From assembly GCA_022496805.1 (NCBI GenBank), contig CM040087.1:33628253-33692252 (forward strand): a stretch of 64,000 nucleotides of DNA, in the 5' to 3' direction. This document shows positions 54,733-64,000 of this stretch, in pieces; within the stretch, counting starts at the first letter, position 1, and each line of letters begins with the position of its first letter. The translations under genes and the position numbers were made by a program. This DNA comes from Pohlia nutans. Lineage: Eukaryota; Streptophyta; Bryopsida; Bryales; Mniaceae. A model generated the notes under the pieces. The model searched no databases, was not told the DNA's origin, and saw nothing but the letters and a program-made list of their open reading frames with translations.

Positions 54733-56900
54733 ACAAATGGTCTTCCAAAACAAAATTGTGTTAAATTAAAATTATAGATACCAGTATAACATATTGAGAA
54801 TTGAATATGGCATGCTCCTCAACTGAGCGCGCACGGCTTCGATCAAACCATGTTAATTGTAGGTAAAAAATGCAGAAATTGTCATGGAAAACAAAGGTTT
54901 TCTTCACAATATTGAATGGTGTAGATATTTTTATTATTCTATAGAATATTGAAGCTTAACACTTTAACAACTTACTACGGCAATGTATTTTGCATTGGCT
55001 GAACAGGGCGATCGCTCTCTTCACGATTCTTCTCTGGCAACCATCTCCGGACCTCCACAGCCTCCACTGTGAAATCTCCCTCACACCCTGCACTTGCCAT
55101 GTCCGCTCCTTCACGCTTGGGAATTATATGAAGAAGCAGCAGTGTCTGCACATCGCACACCAACCGCCATACAATAGCACCGCGTCAAATTATACGCACA
55201 TCTCCAACACGACTTCAATTCTTCTCAAACCCGTTTGCCGCCCCCAGATACTCTCTCAAAACCCTAAAACCTCACACATGGACGGAGGGTCCTCTTCACG
55301 TCAAGCCCAGCAAGAGCACGACAGTGAATGCCACATATCCCTTAACCATGGTCGGCTCTACCTCTCCCTCAAGCCTTCAAGAAGGGGAAGTGGAGAAGCT
55401 TCCATCATCTTTGCGCTTGGGGCAATGACGCAGTTAGTGAGGTTTTACCGAGACGCGTCAATTGCTGGTTGAAAACTATTTCCAACCCCCCTGCGGTGCC
55501 CGCAAGGGCGCCCCAGAATTTCTGAAAGCTTGGCCCTAGGCTCCAACCTCCAACTCTAAATCCCAACGTGGAGTAGTACAGCAGAAACCTACACATGCTC
55601 AACCTCACAGCCTATGAACACCAATTCCAACTTGCAACTCCAGGTCTCCTTACCTTGGCAACACTACCACACAGTCGGTTCATGGCTTGCACTTCAGTCC
55701 ATGTCTTCACTCTTTCCTCCTGTCCCTCTACCATCACTACCACGGCGTAACTGCAATATCACACAAGCCGTCATGTTTAGTACGTCCTTGTTCCTCAGGC
55801 AAGTGAGACTTTACACTTCGTCTAGCAGAACCATCAAGTTACAGTTGAATCATGTAAAGAGCACTTCGTGTGGCACAAAAGGAGCTCACTCTGAGTGAAC
55901 CAGAGCAGGATGATGACGGTATGCCATGAAGTCTGCGCCATACTGAATGCCAGAACGCACCACCCACTGTTTTGCACGTAAATGAGCATACGCTACATAC
56001 AGGTACCCAAACTCCGCCCGGCTCCTTTGCATGCACCTCCACACTTCTTCTGTGGACAAAGCCTCCCGCCCCTGATGCATCAATCACGGAGGCTACCATG
56101 TGAATATCATCTCTCCCACTCAACGCTCCATAGCACCAACAAAAACCGAGTGTCCGAAACGTTTTAGCTTCTGGCTACAGGAGTAGCTTAGGGTTTCAGA
56201 ACAACACCTCAACGCTCTGCTTGCAAATCACTATGCACCCCAAATGAGAAGTCAGGAAGAACGCCTCCTCCAATCCCAACTGGAACAACCGAGCGTTCTC
56301 AGGCTCAGCGTCCACTTCCACAAACCACGGCGATCCTTCCAACCACATCCCAAACACAGGCGACCAAATTTAGTCTTTGCCAATCCTTCTCACGGATCTA
56401 AAACCAAGCATACGACAACAGCATTTGCGGAGGAGTCCAATTGAAGTGCTCATAAAGTAGCGACAAGAATTTAAGCGCAACGTTTGTGATGAGAAGGAGA
56501 GCTGCATGGCTTACGGGTGGAAGCCGATGAGGCAGATCCTTGCGGCGACGTTGCAGCATAGATTGGTTTTCCGAAGCAAGCACGATTCAGGACTTGGGCT
56601 TTGGAAACATCGATGCTCAAAATGACACATGAATGGGCCAGCAGAGCTTCCACAGGCTCCCATTCCTGCATCTGCTCGTACAAACTGGACATGGGCTCCT
56701 CCAACGCAACTGCCGCTGCTCCTCGTGACTTCCATCTCACGCCCGACCCCATCTCAAGAAAATTTCTACATGATCATTTTTCTAATTTGCTCCAAGTTCT
56801 CTCTAGGACCTCATCCTGCGCATGGCTGTGTTGCAAAAGACACACCGATTGACAATATTATTTGAATTCAGATTTTGGAATTGATACCCGCGACCTGTAA
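54733..56900 (-). repeat. Inverted duplication, arm B (~2.2 kb, contains Sen2)
   Basis: Reverse complement of 18848-21048. Exons are nearly identical; introns carry substitutions and small indels (for example around 55170-55300 and 55620-55645). Confidence 0.85.
54975..56752 (-). CDS. SEN2: tRNA-splicing endonuclease subunit Sen2, copy B, 5 exons, 271 aa
   Basis: Exons 56752-56515, 56335-56208, 56071-55890, 55750-55654 and 55145-54975. Every exon has exactly the same length as in copy A (238, 128, 182, 97, 171 nt), and all splice sites are kept. No stop or frameshift is seen. Differences from copy A are few: Glu11Gly, Val22Met, Lys26Glu, an Ala-to-Thr in the EEAFFL(A/T)SHL segment, and Pro-to-Ala after GADM. 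The Tyr173/His181/Lys215 triad is conserved. Two intact copies imply either recent duplication or selection on both. Copy B points toward copy A (tail to tail), with 34.2 kb and the PHK and C2 genes between them. Confidence 0.92.
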
Positions 56901-56940
56901 TCTCATTCCAAATTGTGAGTTGCTCTACCACTCAAAATCC
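56877..56940 (-). other. tRNA-like sequence (tRNA relic or SINE head) upstream of Sen2 copy B
   Basis: Read on the minus strand it shows GGATTTT ... GTGGTAGAGC ... TTTGGAATGAGA ... GGTCGCGGGTATCAATTCC, then AAAATCT, which can pair with the 5' GGATTTT. These resemble A-box, anticodon arm, B-box and acceptor, but part of the D arm is missing and the T loop is mutated, so it is not a functional tRNA. Only the 3' half is recognisable in arm A. Confidence 0.4.
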
Positions 56941-58218
56941 TTGAAAATTCTTTCGTATTCTTAACCCTAACTAGTCTAGTCTGTTCAAACTAGTTTTCAT
57001 TAGAGGTGAGCTTCCCGATACTACATGTGTCCCTTGTTCAATTAACCAGTCTATAAGTACTGTAGTAGTCAGGACCGAGACGCAATGTACTTGTATTGAA
57101 TGCAAGTTTGTGTAAAGCAAATAAAACCACAGAAAAGACCGCAATGTTCAATAAGTAGACGGAAGAGAGAGAGCTAGGGTTTGAAACTTCAACGAACCAC
57201 TTTGAGAAAACAATGAACTCACAAACAAAAGCAAAACTTACATTACACGGGGCTGCTGCTGATCACGAAATCTCGGACTAAGCTTGGTCTGATGAGCTGC
57301 TCGATTGGAGTGTTGGCAATGTTTGATCACGTGCTTCATCAGCGTCTTGTGAATTCAAACACGTTAATACTAAAATCACATAGAGATGAAAACCGAAACT
57401 AAGAACAAATGATCGGAGTATATTGCCAATTACACAATACACTTTGAAAAGATGAAGTTGTTTATTTCATAGCATATACTAAGATTTTCTTCTGTCCCTA
57501 CTTATAGATATCACTGCTACAATGCAACTACTAATTAAGCGTTCTTCAATTGTTTCGATTACGCATGCCTGAAATTCAAATTATCTCAGCACCGACCGCA
57601 AGCTGCTAGCCGTAGCTCTCAAAAAAAATCACCAAGTCCTACCTAGAAGAACTTGACCGCGAGCGTCTTCTCTCCTTCCAGTTTGCGACATCGTTTCTTG
57701 TTCTAAAAGAAAACTGCAACTCAGCCTCTCTAGAGAAGATGATGAATAATGTTTTACTAACTCGAGGGAAGGAAAAAGTAAAAGTATCTGCGAAAAAGGA
57801 AAAAGCTCTGCCTTACCATTGCCTGTGTATGATATAGGAACGATGGATGATAACGATGGGAGATGGATGATATAGGGGCGATGGATGATAACGCTAGGTG
57901 ACGGATGTTTTGTTGAACCAGTCTGGGCTCGATGATCCTGCACCACCCTGCTAATGAATATTTATTTATTTATGAAAAATAAGGTTCATCCTTTGGAAAA
58001 ATGAATTTCTTGTTTTTCCTTTTTGAGCAAAAAAATGATTATAAATGGCCCAAAATGGCTATAAAAATGTAGCTGAAAATAATTTATTTTAATTTAATTT
58101 TTTAAGGATTTTAATTTTTTTGGCTTTATCTTTCTGAAATTATTTTTGGGCAAACATGCTATGGTACTATGGTGTACTTAGGGTATTTTATCATGGAAGT
58201 AAATGGTTTTGAAGTTGC
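56941..58218. other. Intergenic; one doubtful small spliced ORF on the minus strand
   Basis: A candidate exon 57691-57643 (MSQTGRREDARGQVLL) followed by 57345-57239 has plausible splice sites (GTAGGA; ACAAG; GTAAGT), but two frames stay open in the second exon and no family is recognised. It could equally be non-coding leader sequence. A GATGGATGATA microrepeat lies at 57840-57910. Confidence 0.3.
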
Positions 58219-58452
58219 TTAACCCCTCAAAGATTAAGGATTCATGATTTTAAAATGTCAAATTCTATTGATCATATTGTGAAAAATATAATTTAAATGA
58301 GACCAAATTTTGTGTTACTAGAATCGGTGAAGAACATTGCACATGTCAAAGATTAAATAAATTTGAACAAAAAAAGAAGTCCACAAAACAGTTAAAAAAA
58401 CAATTTTAAAAAATGAGGCCTAATTTGGACATCTTGGTCTTTTAAGGGTTGA
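58219..58452 (+). mobile_element. Short TTAA-type MITE, ~234 bp
   Basis: Left end TTAACCCCTCAAAGATTAAG, right end TGGTCTTTTAAGGGTTGA (second TTAA mutated to TTGA). Related to 33947-34177 and 45669-46149. A lone end (TTAACCCCTCAAGGC) follows at 58514. Confidence 0.6.
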
Positions 58453-58517
58453 ACCAACCTCAACACCTTTTGAAAACCATTTTATTTTTATTTTTTTGTA
58501 CTTTATTTTTAATTTAA

Positions 58518-59008
58518 CCCCTCAAGGCATTAGAAGAAATATGGAATTGTAGAAAGAGAATTTTGGGTAATAGCATTCCTTCACAAATAGCATTCCTTCA
58601 TTATTTTAAAAGTGGATCTAAGTGAAGATAATCTTTTGATCCAATTTTCAAAATGGTGCTACATTGCACTGCTCTATTACCGGTATGCTATAAAGGTCGT
58701 TTGCTTGTTTTGTTTGTTTTATTTCATATGTTATGTTGAGATCTCCACAACTGTACACTTACCGACCGCATTCTTGGTACCATCAAAAAGTTTTAACGAG
58801 GGATGTACCAAAGTCATCTCGTCGCTTTTGAACCTACAATGTGAAAGTCATGGACTTTTATTTGAATTTTATCACCATAAATAGAATTAAACTATGTATG
58901 AACTATTCTAAAAATAAAATAAAAAGTAAAAAACTTGGCTAAATCACACGGAACACTAGGCCAACAACACAGGGCCACACAGACAACTTAGGCTCTTGCC
59001 TTTATGGA
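58518..59008. other. Intergenic stretch, nothing recognised
   Basis: AT-rich; the 90-codon frame at 58612-58884 has no recognised motif and no splice support. Confidence 0.45.
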
Positions 59009-59409
59009 TTAAGGTAGGATGTCTTAAAACCACCACCTCCCCCAATTAGGACATGTAGAGCTTTCTTGGAGCCACCACAGTTGAGACCCAAATCACCAAT
59101 TTCATTGTTCAAGTAGACCAATGGCACGCCAAGCATTGCGAAGAAATAGTTGGTGGTTTTTGGTATTATTATGAGTGAAAGTACCACATGGTGTGGACAT
59201 GGAGAAACCAAGAAGTTTGATTTGGGTCACAAGTTACTTTCCGCTTTGGAATTTTGTATAAAATTGACAAATGCGAATTGGATGTTGCAAATTTTTGCAA
59301 TACTCATCAAAACCTATTTCGAATGCGGTCATATTTTTTTTTCGAAATCAGCACTGCCAAAAACATGCTGAATTGCTTAAGTTGGTGGTTTTAGGACAAT
59401 CAACCTTAA
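59009..59409. mobile_element. 401 bp element with TTAAGGTTGATTGTCCTAAA-type inverted ends
   Basis: Left end TTAAGGTAGGATGTCTTAAA and the complement of the right end TTAAGGTTGATTGTCCTAAA match over ~27 bp, continuing into ACCACCA. TTAA occurs at both outer edges, but the next bases are GGT rather than CCC, so it is a different family. The GGGGGF-type ORF on its minus strand (59002-59211) is not recognised. Confidence 0.6.
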
Positions 59410-59771
59410 CCATTACAATCTATTAAATTTGCAAGAATGAACGCCATAGTTCACATGACTTGTTACACAATAATCCCCATGTTGTGGAAGATTGGCCAAC
59501 CTAATGCAGTGTAACTTTAAAAAACAGAAACTACGTGTGCAATTTATCCACAAAGCAAATGCTCAACACAATAACAATTGAGCTGGCTTGTATCTGTGCT
59601 ACTCTGTTCTTGATTCCAGAAGAGAGAGGCAGTTGCATCAACTTTCACTGCATGCTACTGACAACCTTCGTACTGTATGAAACATCAAAGCTCAATTTCT
59701 AAAGTTAAAACACAGATTATCCTAGCCTTCTTCTAGCTGAAATGAACTGCATACCTTGTGTGGCCTCATCC

Positions 59772-61957
59772 TCAGTCTTTAGAATTCCCCAACCATGCTT
59801 CAAGCTTTGCTGCCTGTTCGTGTTGTAGTCTTGCATAGCTCTCAACTACCTGAGGATCTTCCAAATTCAACGCTGAATGCCCCTCGTCGTCCTCTTTCTT
59901 TTCAAGGCCTTCTTGTTCCCTTCTGGCTGAACTTCCTCCAAAATCAGACGCTTCCACTGATGGTGCACTTGCTTTTTTATGAGCAGACTCTGGTAAATTT
60001 GACGCAGAGAAGCTTCGAGTCAAGGGGGATCTACGAGAGGAATCTGAACCATTACTCGCTGCCCCCACCATGTGACCGGCCTTTTGTATTGCAGACTCGA
60101 AAACGTTCCAATAAGGGATGCTTGGTATATAACCAGCAGCATTAGCACCTGATGTAGGAGTATTGCTTGCAGTAGAGACATGGGTAGCGTTGTTTTGTTT
60201 TGCAGCTCTTTCTTTCACTTCAAAAGCAACAGGCATGGACATCCTCACGCTGCTAGCCCTTTGATAAGCTGAACTCAAGAAACCGCTAACAAAACTGGAC
60301 GAGTCTGTTGCTTGTGTCGTAGAAGACGAATTTGTGTTACCCTGGCACATTGATCAGATTTTCAGTTTCATCAAAGTATGGATAAGACACTCCCAACGGA
60401 AAAAGAAAATTGGATGTTTTTTTTTGCTTCCCGAACCCTGTCCATATAGCTGCCTTAATTACTCAAAACAGAGACGAATGAGGGCGCTAACAGAGTGAAG
60501 CCTGAGTAGGAAAAACAATAATAATTAAATATCTGAGAAAGAATCGTCTGTGAGTAAACATGGCAGCATTACCTGTGAAGACGATGACGGAGGTGAAACA
60601 GCAGGGAGTCCCTCCGCTGGACTAGATACCCGGGAAGATTTCCCTGTAGCCTCTGGAATATTAATGCTGCTCTCCGGAAGCACGCCGCTTCTAGTTCCTG
60701 GCTGTGAGCTCGGCACAGCCAAACCTCCATGATGAGTAGCAGACCTAGGCAGGTGTGCGTAGGCTGGAGGTGGTCGACTGCTTCTGTACATGTGAAGCCA
60801 TTTACTAATCAGTACACAGGGTCATCAACAAGCAGACGCTCTCAATCATATAATCACACCAACCATGAATAAAAGTATACACAAATAAACACAAGCAAGA
60901 GAAAGAAACTTAAGAAACCCAGCGAACTCCAAAACCTAACAGCATAAGCTTTGGAGTGCTCACGTTTTCGATTGGTAAAGAGTTGGAAGGAGCTGAAGAC
61001 TAGCATTAAGAGTGGAAATCATTTTGCTGAACACCGGGGGGCCAACCTCGTTCATTACTTTCACGGATGCCAGAGCATCGTTTACATCTTGTGTGTACAG
61101 AACAGCCTCTTCTGATCCTTCTACAACATGGCTCTGCTTGCAAGATCAACAGCAAACTCGTTACTGAAATTGTTACACAGAAGGCACAACATATGTTTCT
61201 GTTGATTAGTTGGCCACTAATGAAAATCACTCCAATTAAGCAGCTGACTGACAATACTTTCCGCCCACGAATTAAAGGCGCATATATGAAAATGAGGCTG
61301 ATCTTGATGACCTGCTGGTCTCTGCAGCTTCACAGGTCAATAAACGCATCTTCAAGTAGACTGGAAAGAGGCCACACCTTGAGCGCTAGGAGCCCTGGAA
61401 CAGCCTTGTGCACATGCTGCTGCACGAAGTAAAGGCCCACCGACGGCTCGTTTGCGACCTCCTTCAGCATGTCCGTTATTGAGTTATGAACTGCAATGAA
61501 GAAATTTATTAAGCATTCGTCTCTGCTTTAATGGAAAATCTAAGGTAAAGATACTCTAATCATAAGGACCTGATCCAGTCTTATATACTGACCCCTGACT
61601 CCTCTGTTCATACACTTCATTGGACTTATTAGCAAGTGGTGTAAAAGCAAGGCATGGTCAAGCCACTGATCTTTGAATGGAAATGGGGTTGCCAACTGTC
61701 CCTCCAACCTCCCATTTCGAAATTGCAAAAGAAATTCATACATTTTGATAAAAAAATTGATCTCAATAGATCTAGCTCTTGTACCAAAGATCTCTCTACA
61801 ACTCTATACATCTCCCAAAAAACACTCCTGAATACATTAAAATGCTTAAAGTGACGCAAATAGAGAATACATATATAGAGAGAAAAAAGATGCATACTGG
61901 CAGGTGCCTACCTCCTCGGAGCGCATCTTTGCATGAGGAGGGCTGCATCCTCGACAT
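59772..61957 (-). CDS. BORCS8-like (BORC complex subunit 8 / MEF2BNB family) protein, 5 exons, 369 aa
   Basis: Exons 61957-61912, 61490-61378, 61133-60964, 60783-60573 and 60341-59772 (1110 nt). The N-terminal ~110 residues hold the family signature: ITDMLKEVANEPSVGLYFVQ, QHVHKAVPGLLALK, then a helix SEEAVLYTQDVNDALASVKV and LNASLQLLPTLYQ. This parallels animal BORCS8 (ANEPSVALYRLQEHV...). The remaining ~250 residues are a low-complexity Ser/Pro-rich region (SSRPPPAYAHLPRSA...) and a C-terminal helix, LEDPQVVESYARLQHEQAAK, absent from the short animal protein. In animals BORC sits on lysosomes and recruits Arl8 for kinesin transport; a vacuole or endosome role here is inference. Exon 3 has a tandem NAGNAG acceptor (AAGCAG; 61136 or 61133), which would add or remove one Gln. 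The start Met is inferred from splice phase. Confidence 0.65.
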
Positions 61958-62738
61958 GGCGATCAAGCAAGCAATCAAGCCACTCTTGTCTTCAAAAACA
62001 GCAACAAGACGCAAGGAGGCATAAGAGCATGCACACCCTACGCCTGTATCCACCCTTGCCTCTGGAAATTGGATGTCATATCCTTGTATTTCCTTGCAAT
62101 ATCCACTTGGAAATTGGATTTTTTGCAGGGCAGGTGAGAGAGCTACACCATTTGGGACAAATATAATTGATGCTTCTATAGTCCCTCTATAGCTAATTCA
62201 AGGAAGGGCTCGGTATGGACAATAATGATTACCTACGTATAGGATTGTGATTGGTTCACGCGCTATATAGAGGATCATTATAGCAGTTCAAGGGTGTGGA
62301 AAGGATAAGTTTCTGACACCAAATCTTGGATGTGATTATTCTGCAGTGAGGTGAATTCAAGGGTGAGGTGAATTGACTTAGACCATCTGCAATCAAATCT
62401 AGACTATACTAGACATAAAAATACGCAATTCCAGAAACACCAAAACCCTAAAACCCCTCCCAACAAAACAAAAACACAATAAACTCCCACCGTCTGGGCT
62501 CGAAATTTCTCACCAAATTGCTTCAAACCCTAGCAATGAAAAAAAAAATCTCTTTACATCCAACTCAAATTATAAAACATAAAAAATATTGAATGCAAAT
62601 TCCCGCTGTAATGAGCTCCTCACGGTCTAATTAGCTCGAACACTCTCACCCTCGTTACCTCTGATAGAATAGTGCGGCCTCCGCAATTTCTCTCTTTATT
62701 GTGTTTGATAAAAGAATTGGTATGAAATTTGAATCTAA

Positions 62739-63012
62739 TTACTCTTGGACGCCCTGAAGCTCCCGCTCCTGCCTCAGTCTTTCCCTCTGGAACACAAGAG
62801 AACAATCCACCCCACTCTATCAATAAAATACACAGAAAAATTATGTCACAGGCGGAAGGATATATACACATTGGATGCGAATCACTAACCCGGCGCTCCC
62901 AGAATGGGAGGTCACAAACGAAGTCGTAAACAGGGCCAAGACTCAAGCAGAGCAGGCCATTGAGCGCCACAAAAGTGATGGTCGTCTGCAAAGGTCGCCT
63001 CGTGAAAGGCAT
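62739..63012 (-). CDS. Small single-pass membrane protein, 2 exons, 56 aa
   Basis: Exons 63012-62890 (41 codons) and 62786-62739 (15 codons plus TAA). The protein starts MPFTRRPLQTT, has one hydrophobic segment (ITFVALNGLLCLSLGPVYDF, about residues 12-31), then FVCDLPFWERR and a basic/acidic helix RERLRQERELQGVQE. The donor GTTAGT and acceptor TGTGTTCCAG are good, and splicing joins a charged helix in frame, strong evidence for a real gene. Size and layout (short basic N-terminus, one membrane segment, charged tail) recall mitochondrial inner-membrane assembly micro-proteins, but I do not recognise the family. An in-frame upstream extension lacks an ATG. Confidence 0.7.
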
Positions 63013-64000
63013 TCTCGCTGCTCCGCTGATCAAATGCTACGCAATTCACATCGCCAAATCCACCCTGCGCACTCACTCACTCTCGCAGCAGGCTGTGATC
63101 GCAGAGAGAAACAAATGAAATGCTCGCGGGAATTAGGGTTTACATCGACATCTCTTTAATATCACATCCTACATGCATGTTATAATATGGAGTTGCGACT
63201 CTGTAAGCGATAGTAAAAAGCTTGGAAGGTCCCTTTTACATCAATTGAACTCCTTGTTATCACATTTATTGGTACCGTAATGAAGTGGAGGGCAGGTTCA
63301 TCTAATGATAATAATAAATGTCGGGATTTTAAGAGTTTTGTTTTTTCTAAAATGGTTTTATTTATGGTGAAAAAAGAAAAAATATTCATGAATATTTCAT
63401 CTACCAAACCCTTTTTTTTTGGAAAATAAATAAAAATCCAAAAAAGAAAATTCTTGACCCTGTTGTCCACCTACAATATATACAACTTTTTGTGACATAA
63501 TTGTTAAGGGAAGAAAATTCGTCGAAAAATATTTACTACGGAGTAAAAACATTGATGCAACAAGGGATTGAATTGGCTAGTATGAATCAAGTAAGAGATA
63601 ACGCCATACGGCTTAGATTTAGCGGACACACATGAATCAAATCCAAGCTCTTCATACAAACTCCTTTGACTTCCCACAACTATATTCCATTTTAAAGGAG
63701 TGACTATCCAGCACATTTCCACACAAAATATAATCTCAATCAAATGTTGCTTTTACTTGTTACTTGATATGTTTTACTTGCTACTTTTGTTTTTGTGATT
63801 ATAGTCTATCTTCAAAAGAGGGCATTAAGGGTAGCAGCCACCATCTAAGTCTTAGTGGTCAAATTGGTAGCACTTCCTCCAATAGACTCTCCATTCACGC
63901 TAGCCTTTCAGGATAAAGTCACTCTCTCTTTCTATCATTTTCCTTTCTATAGTTCAGGCAAAACAAAGGATTGAATTGGTTGGTATCAAATCAATCCTTA
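63013..64000. other. Upstream region of the small membrane-protein gene and AT-rich intergenic DNA
   Basis: The first ~130 bp (GC-rich, with ACTCACTCACTC) are probably promoter or leader. Beyond that, AT-rich sequence with no recognised feature to the window end. Confidence 0.45.

Noticed and set aside
57239..57691. Possible small spliced gene on the minus strand (MSQTGRREDARG...)
   Set aside because: Splice sites are plausible, but two reading frames stay open in the second exon and neither matches a family I know; left as an uncertain note rather than a gene.
59002..59211. 69-residue minus-strand frame with a GGGGG run
   Set aside because: Lies inside an inverted-ended element, no recognisable domain, ends at the element border.
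62620..63033. 137-residue unspliced minus-strand frame over the small membrane protein
   Set aside because: It reads through the intron and begins at a non-ATG codon; the spliced 56-residue model has good splice sites and a coherent C-terminus.
1..64000. CRISPR arrays, rRNA, prokaryotic operons or phage-like modules
   Set aside because: None seen; intron-containing genes, telomere-type repeats and MITEs show a plant nuclear genome, and tandem repeats found lack spacer structure.

Overview
This is a plant nuclear genome window: AT-rich intergenic DNA dense in small inverted-repeat transposons, short multi-intron genes with GT..AG introns, and Arabidopsis-type CCCTAAA telomere motifs. It carries a soluble hybrid histidine kinase of the PAS-histidine-kinase (PHK) type, which I know from mosses, liverworts and streptophyte algae. 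With the chloroplast lumen protein and the DUF632 protein, this points to a seedless land plant (bryophyte or lycophyte grade). That placement is inference. All gene models were spliced by hand from the sequence; exon junctions join in frame, but no transcript data were available.

Layout. 1-2115 (+): 3' part of a DUF630/DUF632 gene. 2112-5791: nested TTAA-flanked elements. 6506-11455 (-): 11-exon PsbP-domain thylakoid-lumen protein, head-to-head with 12379-15258 (+), a 6-exon ICln (snRNP assembly) gene. 18997-20804 (+): 5-exon tRNA-splicing endonuclease subunit Sen2, lying in a ~2.2 kb segment repeated in inverted orientation at 54733-56900, where a second intact Sen2 gene runs 56752-54975 (-). 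23631-23704: tRNA-Ile(UAU). 26.7-38.7 kb: repeat-rich, with nested MITEs, a 3.4 kb composite element and a GC-rich promoter-like island. 41012-47623 (+): 8-exon PHK-type hybrid histidine kinase with four MITE-like insertions in its introns. 51469-52200 (-): intronless C2-domain SRC2-like gene. 59772-61957 (-): 5-exon BORCS8-like gene. 62739-63012 (-): two-exon gene for a 56-residue single-pass membrane protein.

Functions are mostly housekeeping: snRNP assembly (ICln), tRNA splicing (two Sen2 copies), photosynthetic lumen (PsbP-domain), phosphorelay signalling (PHK), membrane and stress (C2) and possibly lysosome/vacuole positioning (BORCS8-like). No operon-like logic is expected. The most unusual signals are the population of TTAA-flanked elements beginning CCC and ending GGG (piggyBac-like hallmarks, with an internal empty-site comparison), the intact inverted Sen2 duplication, and the zinc-ribbon-like insert and pseudo-receiver in the PHK.
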